The notes under the pieces are model-generated. The model saw only the letters and a program-made list of their open reading frames with translations. It was not told where the DNA came from and did no database searches. From contig JALGPY010000009.1 of assembly GCA_023055425.1 (NCBI GenBank), positions 52,328,616-52,392,615 on the forward strand: a stretch of DNA of 64,000 bases, read 5' to 3'. This DNA comes from Linanthus parryae (lineage: Eukaryota > Streptophyta > Magnoliopsida > Ericales > Polemoniaceae). Below, piece by piece: positions 1 through 11,731 of the stretch (its first letter is position 1; every line of letters begins with the position of its first letter). Position numbers and translations under genes: made by a program.

Positions 1-895
1 AGACTAACATCTAATCACAACCCTTACTCTTACAAACCAATCAAACTTTTCAACCTACTTTTCATCACTACTTTAGGCTAGAAACTTCCTGGTTACACTA
101 TACTTCTTTTCATACGTTAGTTACTAATTTCTTCACTAATTGTAATGATACTCTTACTGGTAAACTTACTCAATTACAAACTGTCATCAACTCTTGGCGC
201 CGCCAGGTAGTTGGTAATCTGCCTGCCCGCAAGCGCGAGTTTGAATCTCAAATTATTGATATTCAAAGATTGATTGAATTTCAGCCTTCTTTGACTAATG
301 TTAGGACTGAAAAACAGCTTCTTGATTCTTTTCGTCATTTACAAAATGATGAATTACAATTTTGGAAACTTCGGGCTCGTTGTAACTGGGTTTTGGATGG
401 TGACAGAAACACTCCGTTTTTTCACCGTTCAGTTATTCATCGACGACGCCATAACAATATTACTTCCCTTAAAGATGAAACTGGTTCTTGGTGTTCCAAT
501 TCTAACATGATTTCTAAGTTTATTAATACTCGTTTCTGCAACCCGTTTCGGGCAACTAATCATCCTTCCCCTCACTTCTTAAGTGTCCCGGAAAATTATT
601 GTGACTACAATAAGTATGATCACTTTAGTAATTTAATAACTTTAGATGAATTAAAGCGTAAATTTTTTCAATTCATCCACACAAAAGCCCGGGTCACGAT
701 GGGTATCATGCGTTTTCTTTTCCAAAAATTTTGGAATACACTTAATATGGAGCTTATTATTATTATTAATAAAGTTTGGTCTACTGGTTCAATAGACCTC
801 CCCAATCTTGTACGGATTACCATTTTGGTTCTCATTCCTAAAATTACACCTCCCCAATCTTGTACGGATTTTAGACCAATAGGTCTTTGTACGAC
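1..895 (+). mobile_element. L1-type LINE, ORF2 segment 1 of 4 (endonuclease-RT linker and RT start)
   Basis: The plus-strand frame reads as the part of a plant L1 ORF2 between endonuclease and reverse transcriptase: a WRRQVVGNLPARKREFE-like stretch near 195-245, then FWKLRARCNWVLDGDRNTPFFHR near 360-430, then the RT entry motif FRPIGLC at 870-890. The segment starts outside the window, and stops before about position 60 show decay. The LINE breaks off at 895, where a solo LTR enters. The same frame resumes at 10212 once one copy of the 5-bp target duplication is removed. ORF2 would supply endonuclease and RT for target-primed retrotransposition; this copy is dead because its RT has lost a catalytic residue in a later segment. 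Confidence 0.9.
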
Positions 896-1661
896 TGACA
901 CGTTCCTACCGCAAGTGTACGGTTGTCGCGTGTAGTAATATCTCGAACTCCGGTTTATCGATCCTAATGGACTTCTTTTTAAATTATTTATGATTGTATA
1001 ACCTTATGTGGGCTCGCAAAGTGATTTGAGTTTTCTAATTCTACTAAAATAAAAGACAAATATCTCAATTAATCGGTTGATGGATCTCACGATTAATAAA
1101 TAATGATTGTTTGATTTACTAATGAATAACAAAGTTCAGGATATCTTTCGGGATCACTAGGGCGTAGTTACCGTTAATACTTTATGTTCACATAACACGG
1201 ATATCTTCTACTTAGCCAAACAAGCAACACTACTTTGAAGATTCCTCAACCAGAGACTATGTTTAGGAGCACATATCTGATTCCTCTAGCATACATACAT
1301 CTAAACATGCGTTAAGATCTCATGTTCTACTCTTAGTTTAGTCAACTAAACTGATTCCTCTAGTTTAGATACAACTAGTGCAATATTCACATTTCGGGTA
1401 GTAAATATCGATTCCTCAAGCATTCGCTACCTAGAATCAAACCTATTGTGACGTCATACAATAAGAATGATATAAATAAGCATAAAATCAAGCATGGAAA
1501 AGTAATAAGAATATCCAATTAAGCTAAACGCGTGAAATATAATCCATAAACCACCAAACCGGTGTTTAACCCTAGCTACCGTCTAGATATCGTGAATAAA
1601 GTGCTTAGCTACTACAAGGCATCATCAAAACAATAAGTTCTATGATCACGTAACAAAAACT

Positions 1662-3066
1662 TGTAGGGTTTTGAACATGGAATCGCAGCGGAAGAAATAA
1701 TTATTCCGTTCAAATCCCTCCAAGGATCACAAGTCAAGAACACATAACGATAGTAAAGGATTAATATGTGTTTACCTTTGGGTTCTCCTTTGATGACTTC
1801 AAAGCGAATAATGTCACGTTCTCTACGGTTGATCCACGCCTAGGATAGAGAATTGGACCTCCCAACCTTCTTGTGCTAGCTAGAACGGAGGAAGGAGACA
1901 ACGGAATCACGCAACGAAGCCACAAGGAGGGATTCGGCCTCTTTGTGTGGCCGACGGGTTTGGGGCGGCGGGTAAGGGGCGGACGCCTCTTGCCTTGCTT
2001 GCTCTCAACTCTTTTATCTCCTCTCAATATGCATTATGAATAACATGTATTGAGAGGGAAGGAAGGAGTTCCTTTATATAGTCCAACTACTCCTAGTTGT
2101 TTCTATAAAGGGCCCAATACTATTCATATCCATATATGGATTAGTATTATTTGATAATTAGTCCTACTAAGTTAGCAACTTGTTGCGATATGATCCTTTT
2201 AATTAATCCTTATTAATTAAGTCTCTTGTCCAATTATATCCATATGGCGTGTGACCCCATAGGTTTCTACTTAATTGGTGCTAACTATTTACAAACATGG
2301 AGCAGTGTCTAGCAACACATCCATGCCGCCCAATTAATAGAAATAGTCATCTTGACAAACCTTGTGATATTATTATCGCATCCCTTTGTCTCATTATCCG
2401 GATTCGACGCGAGACATACAAGTCACAATCATATATCCAATCCATGTTTCTCGATCCTGGGAATAGCCCTATCCATGCATATGACATCAAAATCCCCATA
2501 TTGATTCATATGAGTCTGGCCAGACATTCCATAGGCGCCATCCCTCGAGTGGCCTCGGATATTTGCTCCCGTTATGTGGGAGGTAACAATTCTATCTACA
2601 TCACTCACCAACTCTATGCTTGCTTCCCATTGTGCCCAACATGCTCTTTTATAACTACCCAATTACGGAGTAGCGTTTGACGTTGTCAAAGCACAATATT
2701 CCACAACTAGAGGATCTAGTGACTTCAAGTCTAAGGATGATAATATCCTATCACCGCGAGAAGCGCTTGTGACTTTACATAACTTGTATGTAGCCTTCTC
2801 GGATTTGGGTCAATCCAGTATGTCATTACCCTAATACATACCCATGTGTTGGATCGTGATATCTCCATATCAATCCAACCCCATACTAGTCTATAGATGA
2901 TCGTCATGTTAATCATTATATTTGACTAGGGATATTTAAGAATATAAACACTTATATTCTAAGGACTTCATTCATGTTAACATATCTCCATATTGATAAC
3001 ATAATGAATCTTAAATCCACATATTTGTCACAATAAGTTGATTGCCTCTAGGGCACAATTCCAACA
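1662..3066 (-). repeat. 3' LTR of the Copia element (left copy)
   Basis: 1,405 bp with TG...CA ends. By eye it matches the right copy with only scattered substitutions, about 4% over the first 400 bp I compared. It also has a block of about 60 bp near 2165-2235 that the right copy lacks. Confidence 0.93.
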
Positions 3067-3079
3067 GTCTCCCACTTGC
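3067..3079 (-). other. Polypurine tract of the Copia element
   Basis: The minus strand reads GCAAGTGGGAGAC directly before TGTTGGAATT of the 3' LTR, the usual place and composition of a Copia polypurine tract priming plus-strand synthesis. Confidence 0.8.
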
Positions 3080-3254
3080 ACTAGAGTCAATCTCCCGCAT
3101 CATATGCCTATTGATCTAGCGCGGCCCTCCACACTTACACTGCGTAGGGGCGAGACATCTGCTGGTACCTTGCAAATATTCACATCTCCTCTATCAACAA
3201 TTTGATTGAGATTGAATGTTATGTGTAAAGGCATCTTATGCATTAATTTACTCA

Positions 3255-4260
3255 GTCCTCTTATGTTAGAACCAGTGACCGAATCTTGCCTGGAACCTTT
3301 CCAGCTCACATTCGCTCCCACTAGGGCAAAACTTAAAACTCGACTTATAATCTGAAATCTTCTTTGTCAGATTTTAAGTTCGCATTACTGTAACCCCTTA
3401 CATCAAACTCTTTCTATCCTCCATTTATCAAGAATTCATCATTTAGTTCTTCTGGTAATCTTGATAATTATCCAGTGACGCTCACTCGAATTTGACTAGT
3501 ATCTTTGTGTCATACCATATGACACATCTGGCCCAGTACATAACATGGCGTATCTCGTGAATCTCATTCATACGGTCCCTTTCCAATCTAATTGGAAAGA
3601 TAGCTAGTCTTACCAAGACCAATTCCATGTGACATAGGTAGAATTCATATTCTATACATGTTGAAAAATTTCAACACCTTTGTCAATTTATGTACTATGA
3701 CCTAAGCCGCAAAACCATCTTGGTCTATCTCCATAGATCTTTATAGGTTGCTTCGCCTAAGTTTATCATTGAAGATTAGTTCCCTAGTCAATCTACGTAA
3801 GATTGCCAAGTAGGGACGTCATCCCCAATGATTAGTATGTCTCCACATACAAGACCAGAAACATAATTATGCTCCCACTAACCTTCTTGTAAACACAAGC
3901 CTCGTCTTCAATTTTTATGAAACCAAACTTTTTGATTGCATCATCAATTTGAAGAATCCAACTCCAAGAAGCTTGATTCAATCTATAGACAGATTGCTAC
4001 AAGCAAGATACGAATGAATTTAAGCATCACAACTGGGAAAGATTTCGTCATAGTCTATACTATGAACTCACAGGAAATCCTTACCCAACCAATTGTCCCT
4101 CAAAGGTATTCATATTACCATCCATGTTGGTTTCTTCATAACCCACTTGCACCTTTTAGGTGGTTCCACCAAAGTCCATACTTTGTTGGTATACATGGAT
4201 TCCAATTTGTATCCCATGACTCCTAGCCATTTCTGAGAGTAAGGCCCACACGTGGCCATC
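3255..4260 (-). pseudogene. Copia reverse transcriptase / RNase H remnant
   Basis: Reading right to left on the minus strand, about 4240-4110 gives SMYTNKVWTLVEPPKRCKW, the start of a Copia RT. About 3990-3950 gives QASWSW, and about 3870-3830 gives a damaged LYVDDI..IG palm motif. About 3320-3255 gives GANVSWKGSRQDSVTGS, matching the VSWKSSKQ segment of Copia RNase H. A C-terminal piece near 3190-3150 reads IVDRGDVNICKVPADVS. The stretch between the RT fingers and QASWSW is deleted, as is much of RNase H. Many stops interrupt the frame, so no product is possible. Confidence 0.88.
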
Positions 4261-4479
4261 TCATAGGTTGTAGTCTCATCTAGATGAGCAATATATCACG
4301 AGTTATGATAAATCCTTATTTCTATAGTCCCTTGATATATCCTATCTAACCTACGAGGTTCTTGTGTTATCTGAGTAGGTTGCTCCACAACACCTTGTGA
4401 TCCTGCTCATGTTCCATCAAAAGGATCATTGTTTTTGTTGTGGTTCTTGAACTTCTTAAAGTCCTATTGTTCTCCCACT

Positions 4480-5190
4480 GTTTCTTTTAGAGACAATCTC
4501 TACCTAGAAATACTGTGGTTTGAGAAATGAACAGCTTGTTCTCGATTGGGTTGTAGAAATAATATCATTTTCAGGATATCCCACAAAACATTTATCCGAC
4601 TTGGGTCCAAGTTTATTTGTAAACTCTTTTACATAAACTTCATAACCCCAAATATTTATGAATGACATACTAGGACACTTCCTAGTCCATATCTCATATG
4701 GTGTTTTTCATAGTCTGTTTTTGATGGAACAAGGTTAAGGGCGAATTTTTGCTGTAATTAGAACATAGCCCCAAAAGTAAATTGGAAGTTCTGTTTGACT
4801 TATCATGAACCGAACCGTGTCCTACAAGGTCCGAACACTCCTCTTAGACACGCCAAACCCATGTGGCGTGCTAGGTGGAGCGAGTTTTGGATCATATCCA
4901 ACACTCCCATAGATTCTTGTCAAACTCTTGGCTCAAGTACTCTCCTCTACGATCCAATCGTAGAGACCTAATACTTTTGCCAAGCTGGTTCTCTACTTCA
5001 TTCATGAATTCTTTGAACAATTCAAATGATTCTGATTTGTTTCTTCATAAGATACACAAATCAATAGTTCTCTGATCCCATAAGTAAATATGATGAAGTA
5101 CTGAAAACCATCTTTAGCATTTGTGCTTAGCGGCCTTCATACATCAATATGTATGATTCCCAAAAGACCATATCTTTACCTAATAAGTCT
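4480..5190 (-). pseudogene. Copia integrase remnant
   Basis: The minus strand yields GLLGIIHIDV near 5180-5150, FKEFMNEVENQLGKSIRSLR near 5020-4960, YLSQEFDKNLWECWI near 4930-4890 and KLFISQTTVFLGRDCL near 4545-4490. These match, in order, the catalytic core and following region of Copia integrase, which joins element DNA to host DNA. Stops and frame changes are frequent. The catalytic region reads LDRRGEYLS, where Copia integrases have an RSDRGGEYLS-like motif, so key residues are altered. Confidence 0.85.
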
Positions 5191-5884
5191 TACGTGTCTC
5201 ATATGATTCAATAATCAAATGAGTTCCAAAAATCCATCCTCATGGAGTTCTAGATATGTTTATCTTATTTATGAGGCCTAAACGATGATGCTAAATATAA
5301 GTGAAGTTCATATCATTATATGCATACCTCTTGGTATTAATGTTATAGATGAAATTATCATGATCAAGGATATACAATCCACTTAGACAAAATTGCATTA
5401 CAATAATGCATATCAGAATAAATGGAACAACATTTGTCCTTTATTTATGATAAGGAGCTTTCTTGTTCAAACAAGAAACTATGATAATGTTCCTACTCAT
5501 AGCAGGGACATATCACTTTTGTCTAGTTCATAAATAATTTCATAAAGGTGGAAATAATTTCCTACGGCAAATTTAGCAACTCCTTGCTTCATTGCCCCAC
5601 ATGTAGGTTTATTTCTTCCTTATCCAATTGTTTTCATCTCTTGAGATCCTCCACATTTCTATAAATGTGAGATCCTCATCTAGTATCATATACTCATGAT
5701 GATGAGATAGACACATTGTTTTCTATAAAAAAAAAATACCTATGTTGGAATTCATAATTCCTTCAATACTTTCTTCCAGGTACTTTGGGTAGTCTTTCTT
5801 CCTCTACACCATCTATGGGACTTCAAGGCAACTTGGTCTTAGCAACAAACTTACTTTATAACTTACTTTATACCCATGGGTTCG

Positions 5885-7055
5885 GCGCAAACCATATGCC
5901 CTTACCCATGCTGTTAACGATTAACAGCTTTGCCCATGCTCATTATGAGTGTTTTTTTCAGTGATTTTCAATCATATTGAGTAAATCTCCTTTGAACAAA
6001 ACTATAATTGCATTCAATGCAATTCTTGGTCCACTTGGGTGAATAACTTTTATTCTTTATCTATCTCATAGATAACACCCAAAATCTAAGCTTTCAATCC
6101 CATTGAGATAACTTAGTTGTGTTTTACCTCTTGTTTTGGCAGTCACACACTACTAACTAGTGGCGTCCCGTCATATCTTGATGAATCAAGTCGCCCTGCT
6201 TTGACACGCACGAGCTTGATTAATCTTGATCATGACGAGTGCTAAGCAAGAGAACACAACGCGGAGCAACACTTAAAACCTTTCATTTCTAGCTCGCTCT
6301 CTAAAAGAGCTTCTTTCAATGTATGATCATATCATACGCCTCCATATTCTCATCTTGCTTCCAAATCTCAGAGTTCATGGCAGCTAACATGAGGCATGTC
6401 ACATCCAAAGAACCATTATTTGATGTTCCTTCCATTAGGTTTTAGTGTGTTCTGGTAGTTGGTGGGAAGAGAACTTTATGTTCTACGATTCACAACAATT
6501 TTCTTTTATTTGAGAACAATTCTCGATTTTTTATACCAGTCTAGAAGATGGATAAAGTCGTGTTTTTGTTTGTTTAATGCCATGGGCATTCAACACAGTA
6601 GGATTATGCAAAGTTTGTGACGTATAACTATATTCAACAAGGATTTAAGTTGTCAAACATAGCTCCCACTATTTTTCTACGGATTAATAACCCTCCATAT
6701 TAATGCGTAAAATATTCTTATATTTTCTAGTGGGCCAAGATTCATATTTCGCCTTTTCCGAGCTTGCTTTGGCAAGTCACCCGGAATTCGTTATTTAGGT
6801 AGGACATTCCAATTACATCATATGTAACTCTTGGTTCAATTGGGCAAATAACCATTATTTATCCATCCCCATGGATAATCCCAATTGTATGCCTCTAGGT
6901 TCTTTAATCTTATTAAATCTACCTAGTTGTGTCCAACCTCTTACTTAAACAATTGCACATTGTTACGTGTCATCGCATCTAATCACGATAAACCATGTTG
7001 CCATGCTTTGGCACGCACAATCATGGGATATAATGATCATGATGAGTGTTTAAAT
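5885..7055. repeat. Two diverged copies of a sequence block in the Copia interior
   Basis: A block with GGGTGAATAAC...TTTATCTATCTCATAGATAA..., ACCTAGTTGTG-like text and CCCTGCTTTGACACGCACGAGC (about 6030-6260) recurs in diverged form about 800 bp on (about 6838-7050, with CCATGCTTTGGCACGCAC). This is an old internal duplication in the leader/gag part of the element, with the gag remnant between the two copies. No coding sense was found in either. Confidence 0.6.
6300..6455 (-). pseudogene. Copia gag (UBN2-like) remnant
   Basis: The minus strand reads MEGTSNNGSLDVTCLMLAAM, then NSEIWKQDENMEAYDMIIH, matching the VTCLMLATM...MEAFDMIQHLK segment of Copia gag. The frame stops soon after. Gag would form the particle core. 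Only this short piece is recognisable between the primer binding site and integrase; the rest of 6460-8190 shows no gag or protease that I can identify. Confidence 0.8.
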
Positions 7056-8192
7056 AACGAGAAGGCATAAACACAATATTTTGAATGAGGGATTTGCCTT
7101 TCAATTTTAATTTGTATTGTTGATCCATATCAACATGACCTATATGTTTGAGTTTTGGGCAAAACTCCAAATCATAGATCCGGCTTGCCTAATTTTCTTA
7201 TTATCCTAATCGCATGCATCAACCATACACCAATCACAAAATAATAAGACAATAAAGTAAACAATCATGACAAAATAAACGTGATGTGGATATGGCCTTT
7301 CTAGACTAAGATATTCCCAAGCCAATGAGAATATCTATGAACCCTAAAATATATCACATCGCCATGCGCCTCCATCTTTTGGTCCATCCTTCATAGCTTT
7401 GTGGAATGCTCCATGTTCCATCTCCATGGATCCAATGGTTTGGGGCTTCTTTTCTTCAATCTTGGCAAACAATCTATTTTATCCAGCTACACCTATACTA
7501 AATAAAATAAATCTCACAAGTTGAGAAATAGACAACTCGCAGGCCGTAAACCTTAATTAACTATTACATTAATTGATCAGCTCGCAGGCCGTAAAACAAA
7601 CCACAAAATAAGCATTCACACACAAACCACAACCTAGGGCCATATCCAACCACCATGTGAATAGCACATAAACAGTTAAAACCAATTTTAACGTGCTTTT
7701 TCACTTTTAATTGTTTTGGAAGAAGTAGGGTCAAAAACAATCCAAAAATAACTTCCCAAAGCCCTATTGGATCACACACGGCCCTAGGGCCCCGCCTACC
7801 CCAAGCCGCCCATCCCCCCGATCGCGCCTAGGCCCGGTCGGCCCTCAGGTCGTGCGTGGCTTGGGCGGCAAGGCACAGGGGCGGTCCCGTATGGGGAGCC
7901 GAACCCTTCTAGGAGTTGTTTATAAAAACAACTCCTTTTCCTTGTTGCCCAATCCAAGTTGTTTCCATGTTGAAAAACCCTTTTTCCAAACATGTGCCCA
8001 AACCCTAATCTTCAAACCAAGAAACTCACTAATTTGTTGCATCCAATGCACAATTAGATCTTGTTAGATTGAATATACATTCAATTTGCATCTACTATGC
8101 TTAATTTGTCGTTTTTATGCGATAAACATGAATTTAAAGTGTTAAAACAACAAAATCGTAACACATAAACTACGTTTTGCTCTACGACCTGT

Positions 8193-8205
8193 GGCTCTGA
8201 AACCA
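8193..8205 (-). other. Primer binding site (initiator Met tRNA type)
   Basis: The minus strand reads TGGTTTCAGAGCC one base after the LTR end. It matches the usual plant Copia site TGGTATCAGAGC complementary to initiator methionine tRNA, with one change. This fixes the element's orientation. Confidence 0.88.
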
Positions 8206-8206
8206 C

Positions 8207-9550
8207 TGTAGGGTTTTGAACATGGAATTGAAGCGGAAGAAATAATTATTCCGTTCAAATCCCTCCAAGGATCACAAGTGAAGAACACATAACGATAGTA
8301 AATGATTAATATGTGTTTACCTTTGGGTTCTCCTTTGATGACTTCAAACGCGAATAATGTCACGTTCTCTACGGTTGATCCACGCCTAGGATAGAGAATT
8401 GGACCTCCCAACCTTCTTGTGATAGCTAGAACGGAGTAAGGAGACAGCGGAATCACGCAACGAAGCCACAAGGAGGGATTCGACGTCCTTGTGTGGCCGA
8501 CGGGTTTGGGGCGGCGGGTAAGGGGCGGACGCCTCTTGCCTTGCTTGCTCTCAACTCTTTTCTCTCCTCTAAATATGTGTTATGAATAACAAGTATTGAG
8601 AGGTAAGGAAGGAGTTCCTTTATATAGTCCAACTACTCCTAGTTGTTTCTATAAAGGGCGCAATACTATTCATATCCATATATGGATTAGTATTATTTGC
8701 TAATTAGTCCTACTAAGTTATATCGATATGGCGTGTGACCCCATAGATTTCTACATAATTGGTAGTAACTATTTACAAACATGGAGCGGTGTCTAGCAAC
8801 ACATCCATGCCACCCAATTAATAGAAATAGTCATCTTGACAAACCTTGTGATATTATTATCGCATCCCTTTGTCTCATTATCCGGATTTGACACGAGACA
8901 TACAAGTCACACTCGTATATCCAATCCATGTTTCTCGATCCTGGGAATAGCCCTATCCATGCTTATGACATCAATATCCCCATATTGATTCATATGAGTC
9001 TGGCCAGATATTCCATAGGCGCCATCCCTCGAGTGGCCTCGGATATTTGCTCCCGTTATGTGGGAGGGACAAATTCTATCTACATCACTCACCATCTCTA
9101 AGCTTGCTTCCTATTGCGCCCAACATGCGCTTTTATAACTACCCAGTTACGGAGTAGCGTTTGACGTTGTCAAAGCTTAATATTCCACAACTAGAGGATC
9201 TAGTGACTTCAAGTCTAAGGATGATAATATCCTATCACCGCGAGAAGCGCTTGTGACTTTACATAACTTGTATGTAGCCTTCTTGGATTTGGGTCAATCC
9301 AGTATGTCATTACCCCTAATACATACCCATGTGTAGGATCGTGATATCTCCATATCAATCCAACCCCATACTAGTCTATAGATGATTGTCCTGTTAATCA
9401 TTATATTTGACTAGAGATATTTAAGAATACAACACTTATATTCTAAGGAATTCATTCATGTTAACATATCTCCATATTGATAACATAACGAATCGTAAAT
9501 CCACATATTTGTCACAATAAGTTGATTGCCTCTAGGGCACAATTCCAACA
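8207..9550 (-). repeat. 5' LTR of the Copia element (right copy)
   Basis: 1,344 bp, a direct repeat of 1662-3066, ending CAATTCCAACA on the plus strand. It lies directly beside the primer binding site, so it is the 5' LTR that would start transcription leftward. Confidence 0.93.
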
Positions 9551-10206
9551 AAGCTAGAGAAGAAAAGGAGAACTGAATCCAAACGATAGAGTTTTCGATC
9601 TCCAAAACGCTCCCAAGTTTCCAAAGTTCGTTCCCAATAGCTAGGTCTGACCCCCAAAATACGTTCCTAATTCCTACTAATAGTTTACGAGACACTTTAC
9701 ATCATAAATATTCCGAAATAACACAAAAACCCCAAATTTCCGAATCTGGTAAACAGAGTGATTGTACGATTACTCGTAAGATCACTTTGTAAGATCACTT
9801 GCTGCTGAAGTTTTTGATAAGTGTAAGGTGATCGTACGATCACTTCGTAAGATCATTTTCTGGGCTGCAACTCTTGGCTTCATTTTCTTGCTCTTTTTTT
9901 CTCTTCGTCTTCAACTCCGGAGCATTCCTTTGAGCCTCCCAGTTTTCCGAAGTTCACTTTTGCTCCAATGCAACGTCCCGAGCTCCCGATTCCTGAAACC
10001 ACAACACGAAAAACATACCGGAAGTTCAAACGTGATAAAATATCATAAAATCAATACAAAAAGTGTCCGGACTCGAAAATGACGGTCAAAAACTAAAACA
10101 TGCTCATTTTCACGATATTTGGTCTCAAATTCATACAAACGCATCGGAATACATGCAAAATGATAAGAAAACACATAAGAATATGACTCCAATTATGGGG
10201 TTATCA

Positions 10207-10306
10207 ACGACCCCCTACAAAATTTTAGCTAAAATCATAGTTAATCGTATGCGACCTTTCTTAAACCATTGGGTTCTACCATTCCAAGCAGGGTTTGTCC
10301 CCGGTC
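10207..10306 (+). mobile_element. LINE ORF2 segment 2 of 4
   Basis: About 100 bp read TTPYKILAKIIVNRMRPFL and then QAGFVPG, the RT finger region that follows FRPIGLC in segment 1. It is bounded on the left by the second ACGAC copy and on the right by CGGTC, the target duplication of the next insertion. Confidence 0.93.
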
Positions 10307-11731
10307 TGTTAGGTTTTGACGTAGGTAACGCAGCAGAATAACAAAAATTTAGTCCTACTCAAAAAGCCCACCAAGGATCACAAGAAGAGATATCATAACA
10401 TGATAAGGGACATAGTAATTGTGTACCTTGTGATTTGGGAGATCACACGAAGAATAGTGTCCTCGTCTCTACGGTTGATCCACGTCTAGAGGTGAGATCT
10501 AGATTATTCCTTCTCCTAGTGCTAGCTTGGACCGGAGGAAGAAGGAAGAACGAATCACGCAACAAGGACACAAGAGGATCGACCTCCTATTGTGGCCGAC
10601 GGTGGGTAAGGGATGGCTAAGGGGCTTCGGCCCTTTGGCTTGTCTCTTGCTCTCTCTTGCTTTCTCTCCCACTCACTTATGTTATGAGCATTAAGTGTGG
10701 GAAGGAAGCTAGAGCATCATTTATATAGTCCAACAACTCCTTGTTAACTACATAAAGGTCCTTCCTAGTTCTACATGAACTTGGATTAGTCCCTTCCTTG
10801 CAAATTAGTCCTACTAAGTTTGCAAGGTGTTGTAAAGTGATCATTCTTATTTAATTAATAATATTAATTAATCCCAAATCTAGTTCAACTCTAGTTTACG
10901 TGTGACCCAATAGGTTTCTACTTAGTTGGTAGTAACTTATTACTAACTTGGAGCGGTGTCTAGCAACACATCCATGCCACCCAACTAATAGAAATAGTCA
11001 GTGATCCCGACAAACCTCTTGTTCCCAATATCTCATATTGCACTATCCCTTTGTCTCCATATCCGGATTGGACACGAGACATAAATAGTCACACTCGTAT
11101 ATCCAATCCATAGTTCCTCGATCCTGGGAATATGCTTATGCAAGCAGATAACATCAATATCTCCATATTGATTTATCTGAGTCTGGCCAGACATTCAATA
11201 AGCCTCATCCCTCGAGTGGCCGTGGATATTTACTCCCATTATGTGGGAGGGACAAATCCTCTCTGCATCACTACGATCTCTAAGCTTGCTTCCTATCATG
11301 CCCGATAGCTACCTTTATGATTACCCAGTTACGGTGTAACGTTTGATAACATCAAAACACAATATTTCACAACTAGAGTATCTAGTGACTTCAAGTCTAA
11401 GGATTGAAATATTATTAGCACTACGAGAAGCCATTGTGACTTAACATAATCTAATGTATCCTTCTCGTTGTGGGTCAATCCAGTATGCCATTACTCCTAA
11501 TGCATACCCATGTGTTGGATCGTGATATCTCCATATCATTCCAACCCCATACTAGTCTATAGATGATCGTTTCATTAATCATTATAATTGACTAGGGATA
11601 TTTAAGAATATAACACTTATATTCTAAGGACTTCATTCATGTTAACATATCTCCATATCGATAACATAATGAATCGTAAATCCATATATTTGTCACAATT
11701 AATTGATTGCCTCTAGGGCACAATTCCAACA
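10307..11731 (-). mobile_element. Solo LTR of a Copia family related to the 1662-9550 element
   Basis: A 1,425-bp unit with TG...CA ends (TGTTAGGTTTTGACG to GCACAATTCCAACA), flanked by the perfect 5-bp duplication CGGTC (10302-10306 and 11732-11736). On the minus strand it begins TGTTGGAATTGTGCCCTAGA like the Copia LTRs to its left. It shares long stretches with them (for example around 11500-11600 versus 2850-2950 and 9320-9420) but is clearly diverged, so it is a sister family member. There is no interior, hence a solo LTR. Removing it with one CGGTC restores the LINE frame (VPG followed by RRASDH). Confidence 0.93.

Larger units (their letters stand above)
1662..9550 (-). mobile_element. 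Copia LTR retrotransposon, degenerate interior, both LTRs present
   Basis: Direct LTRs (1662-3066 and 8207-9550) enclose 5.1 kb. The primer binding site is beside the right LTR and the polypurine tract beside the left one, so the element runs right to left. Minus-strand LTRs begin TGTTGGAATTGTGCCC and end CCTACA. The interior order in the minus direction is gag remnant (about 6450-6300), integrase (about 5185-4480), RT (about 4260-3560) and RNase H (about 3420-3255), the Copia order with integrase before RT. All reading frames are broken by stops and deletions. The flanking 5-mers AAACT (1657-1661) and AAGCT (9551-9555) look like a target duplication with one mismatch. It sits inside the gypsy-like solo LTR. 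Confidence 0.93.
896..10206 (-). mobile_element. Gypsy-like solo LTR, itself split by a Copia element
   Basis: Two pieces, 896-1661 and 9551-10206 (about 1.4 kb together), make a unit with TG...CA ends. It begins TGACACG at 896 and ends GGTTATCA at 10206, flanked by a perfect 5-bp duplication ACGAC (891-895 and 10207-10211). Removing it restores the LINE frame exactly. On the minus strand it starts TGATAACCCC, a common start of plant Ty3/gypsy LTRs, so I place it on that strand. The family assignment is inference because no internal domain is left. The lack of any internal region means it is a solo LTR from LTR-LTR recombination. The right piece carries the short repeats GATCGTACGATCAC and TCGTAAGATCAC around 9755-9855. 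Confidence 0.8.

Noticed and set aside
2297..2680. 127-codon open frame on the plus strand
   Set aside because: Lies inside a Copia LTR, is antisense to the element and has no domain; the same DNA in the other LTR is not open.
896..10206. Reading the outer insertion as a complete LTR retrotransposon with LTRs at 896 and 9551
   Set aside because: The two pieces are not copies of each other; they are the left and right parts of one LTR, and the intervening element has its own LTRs and primer site in proper position.
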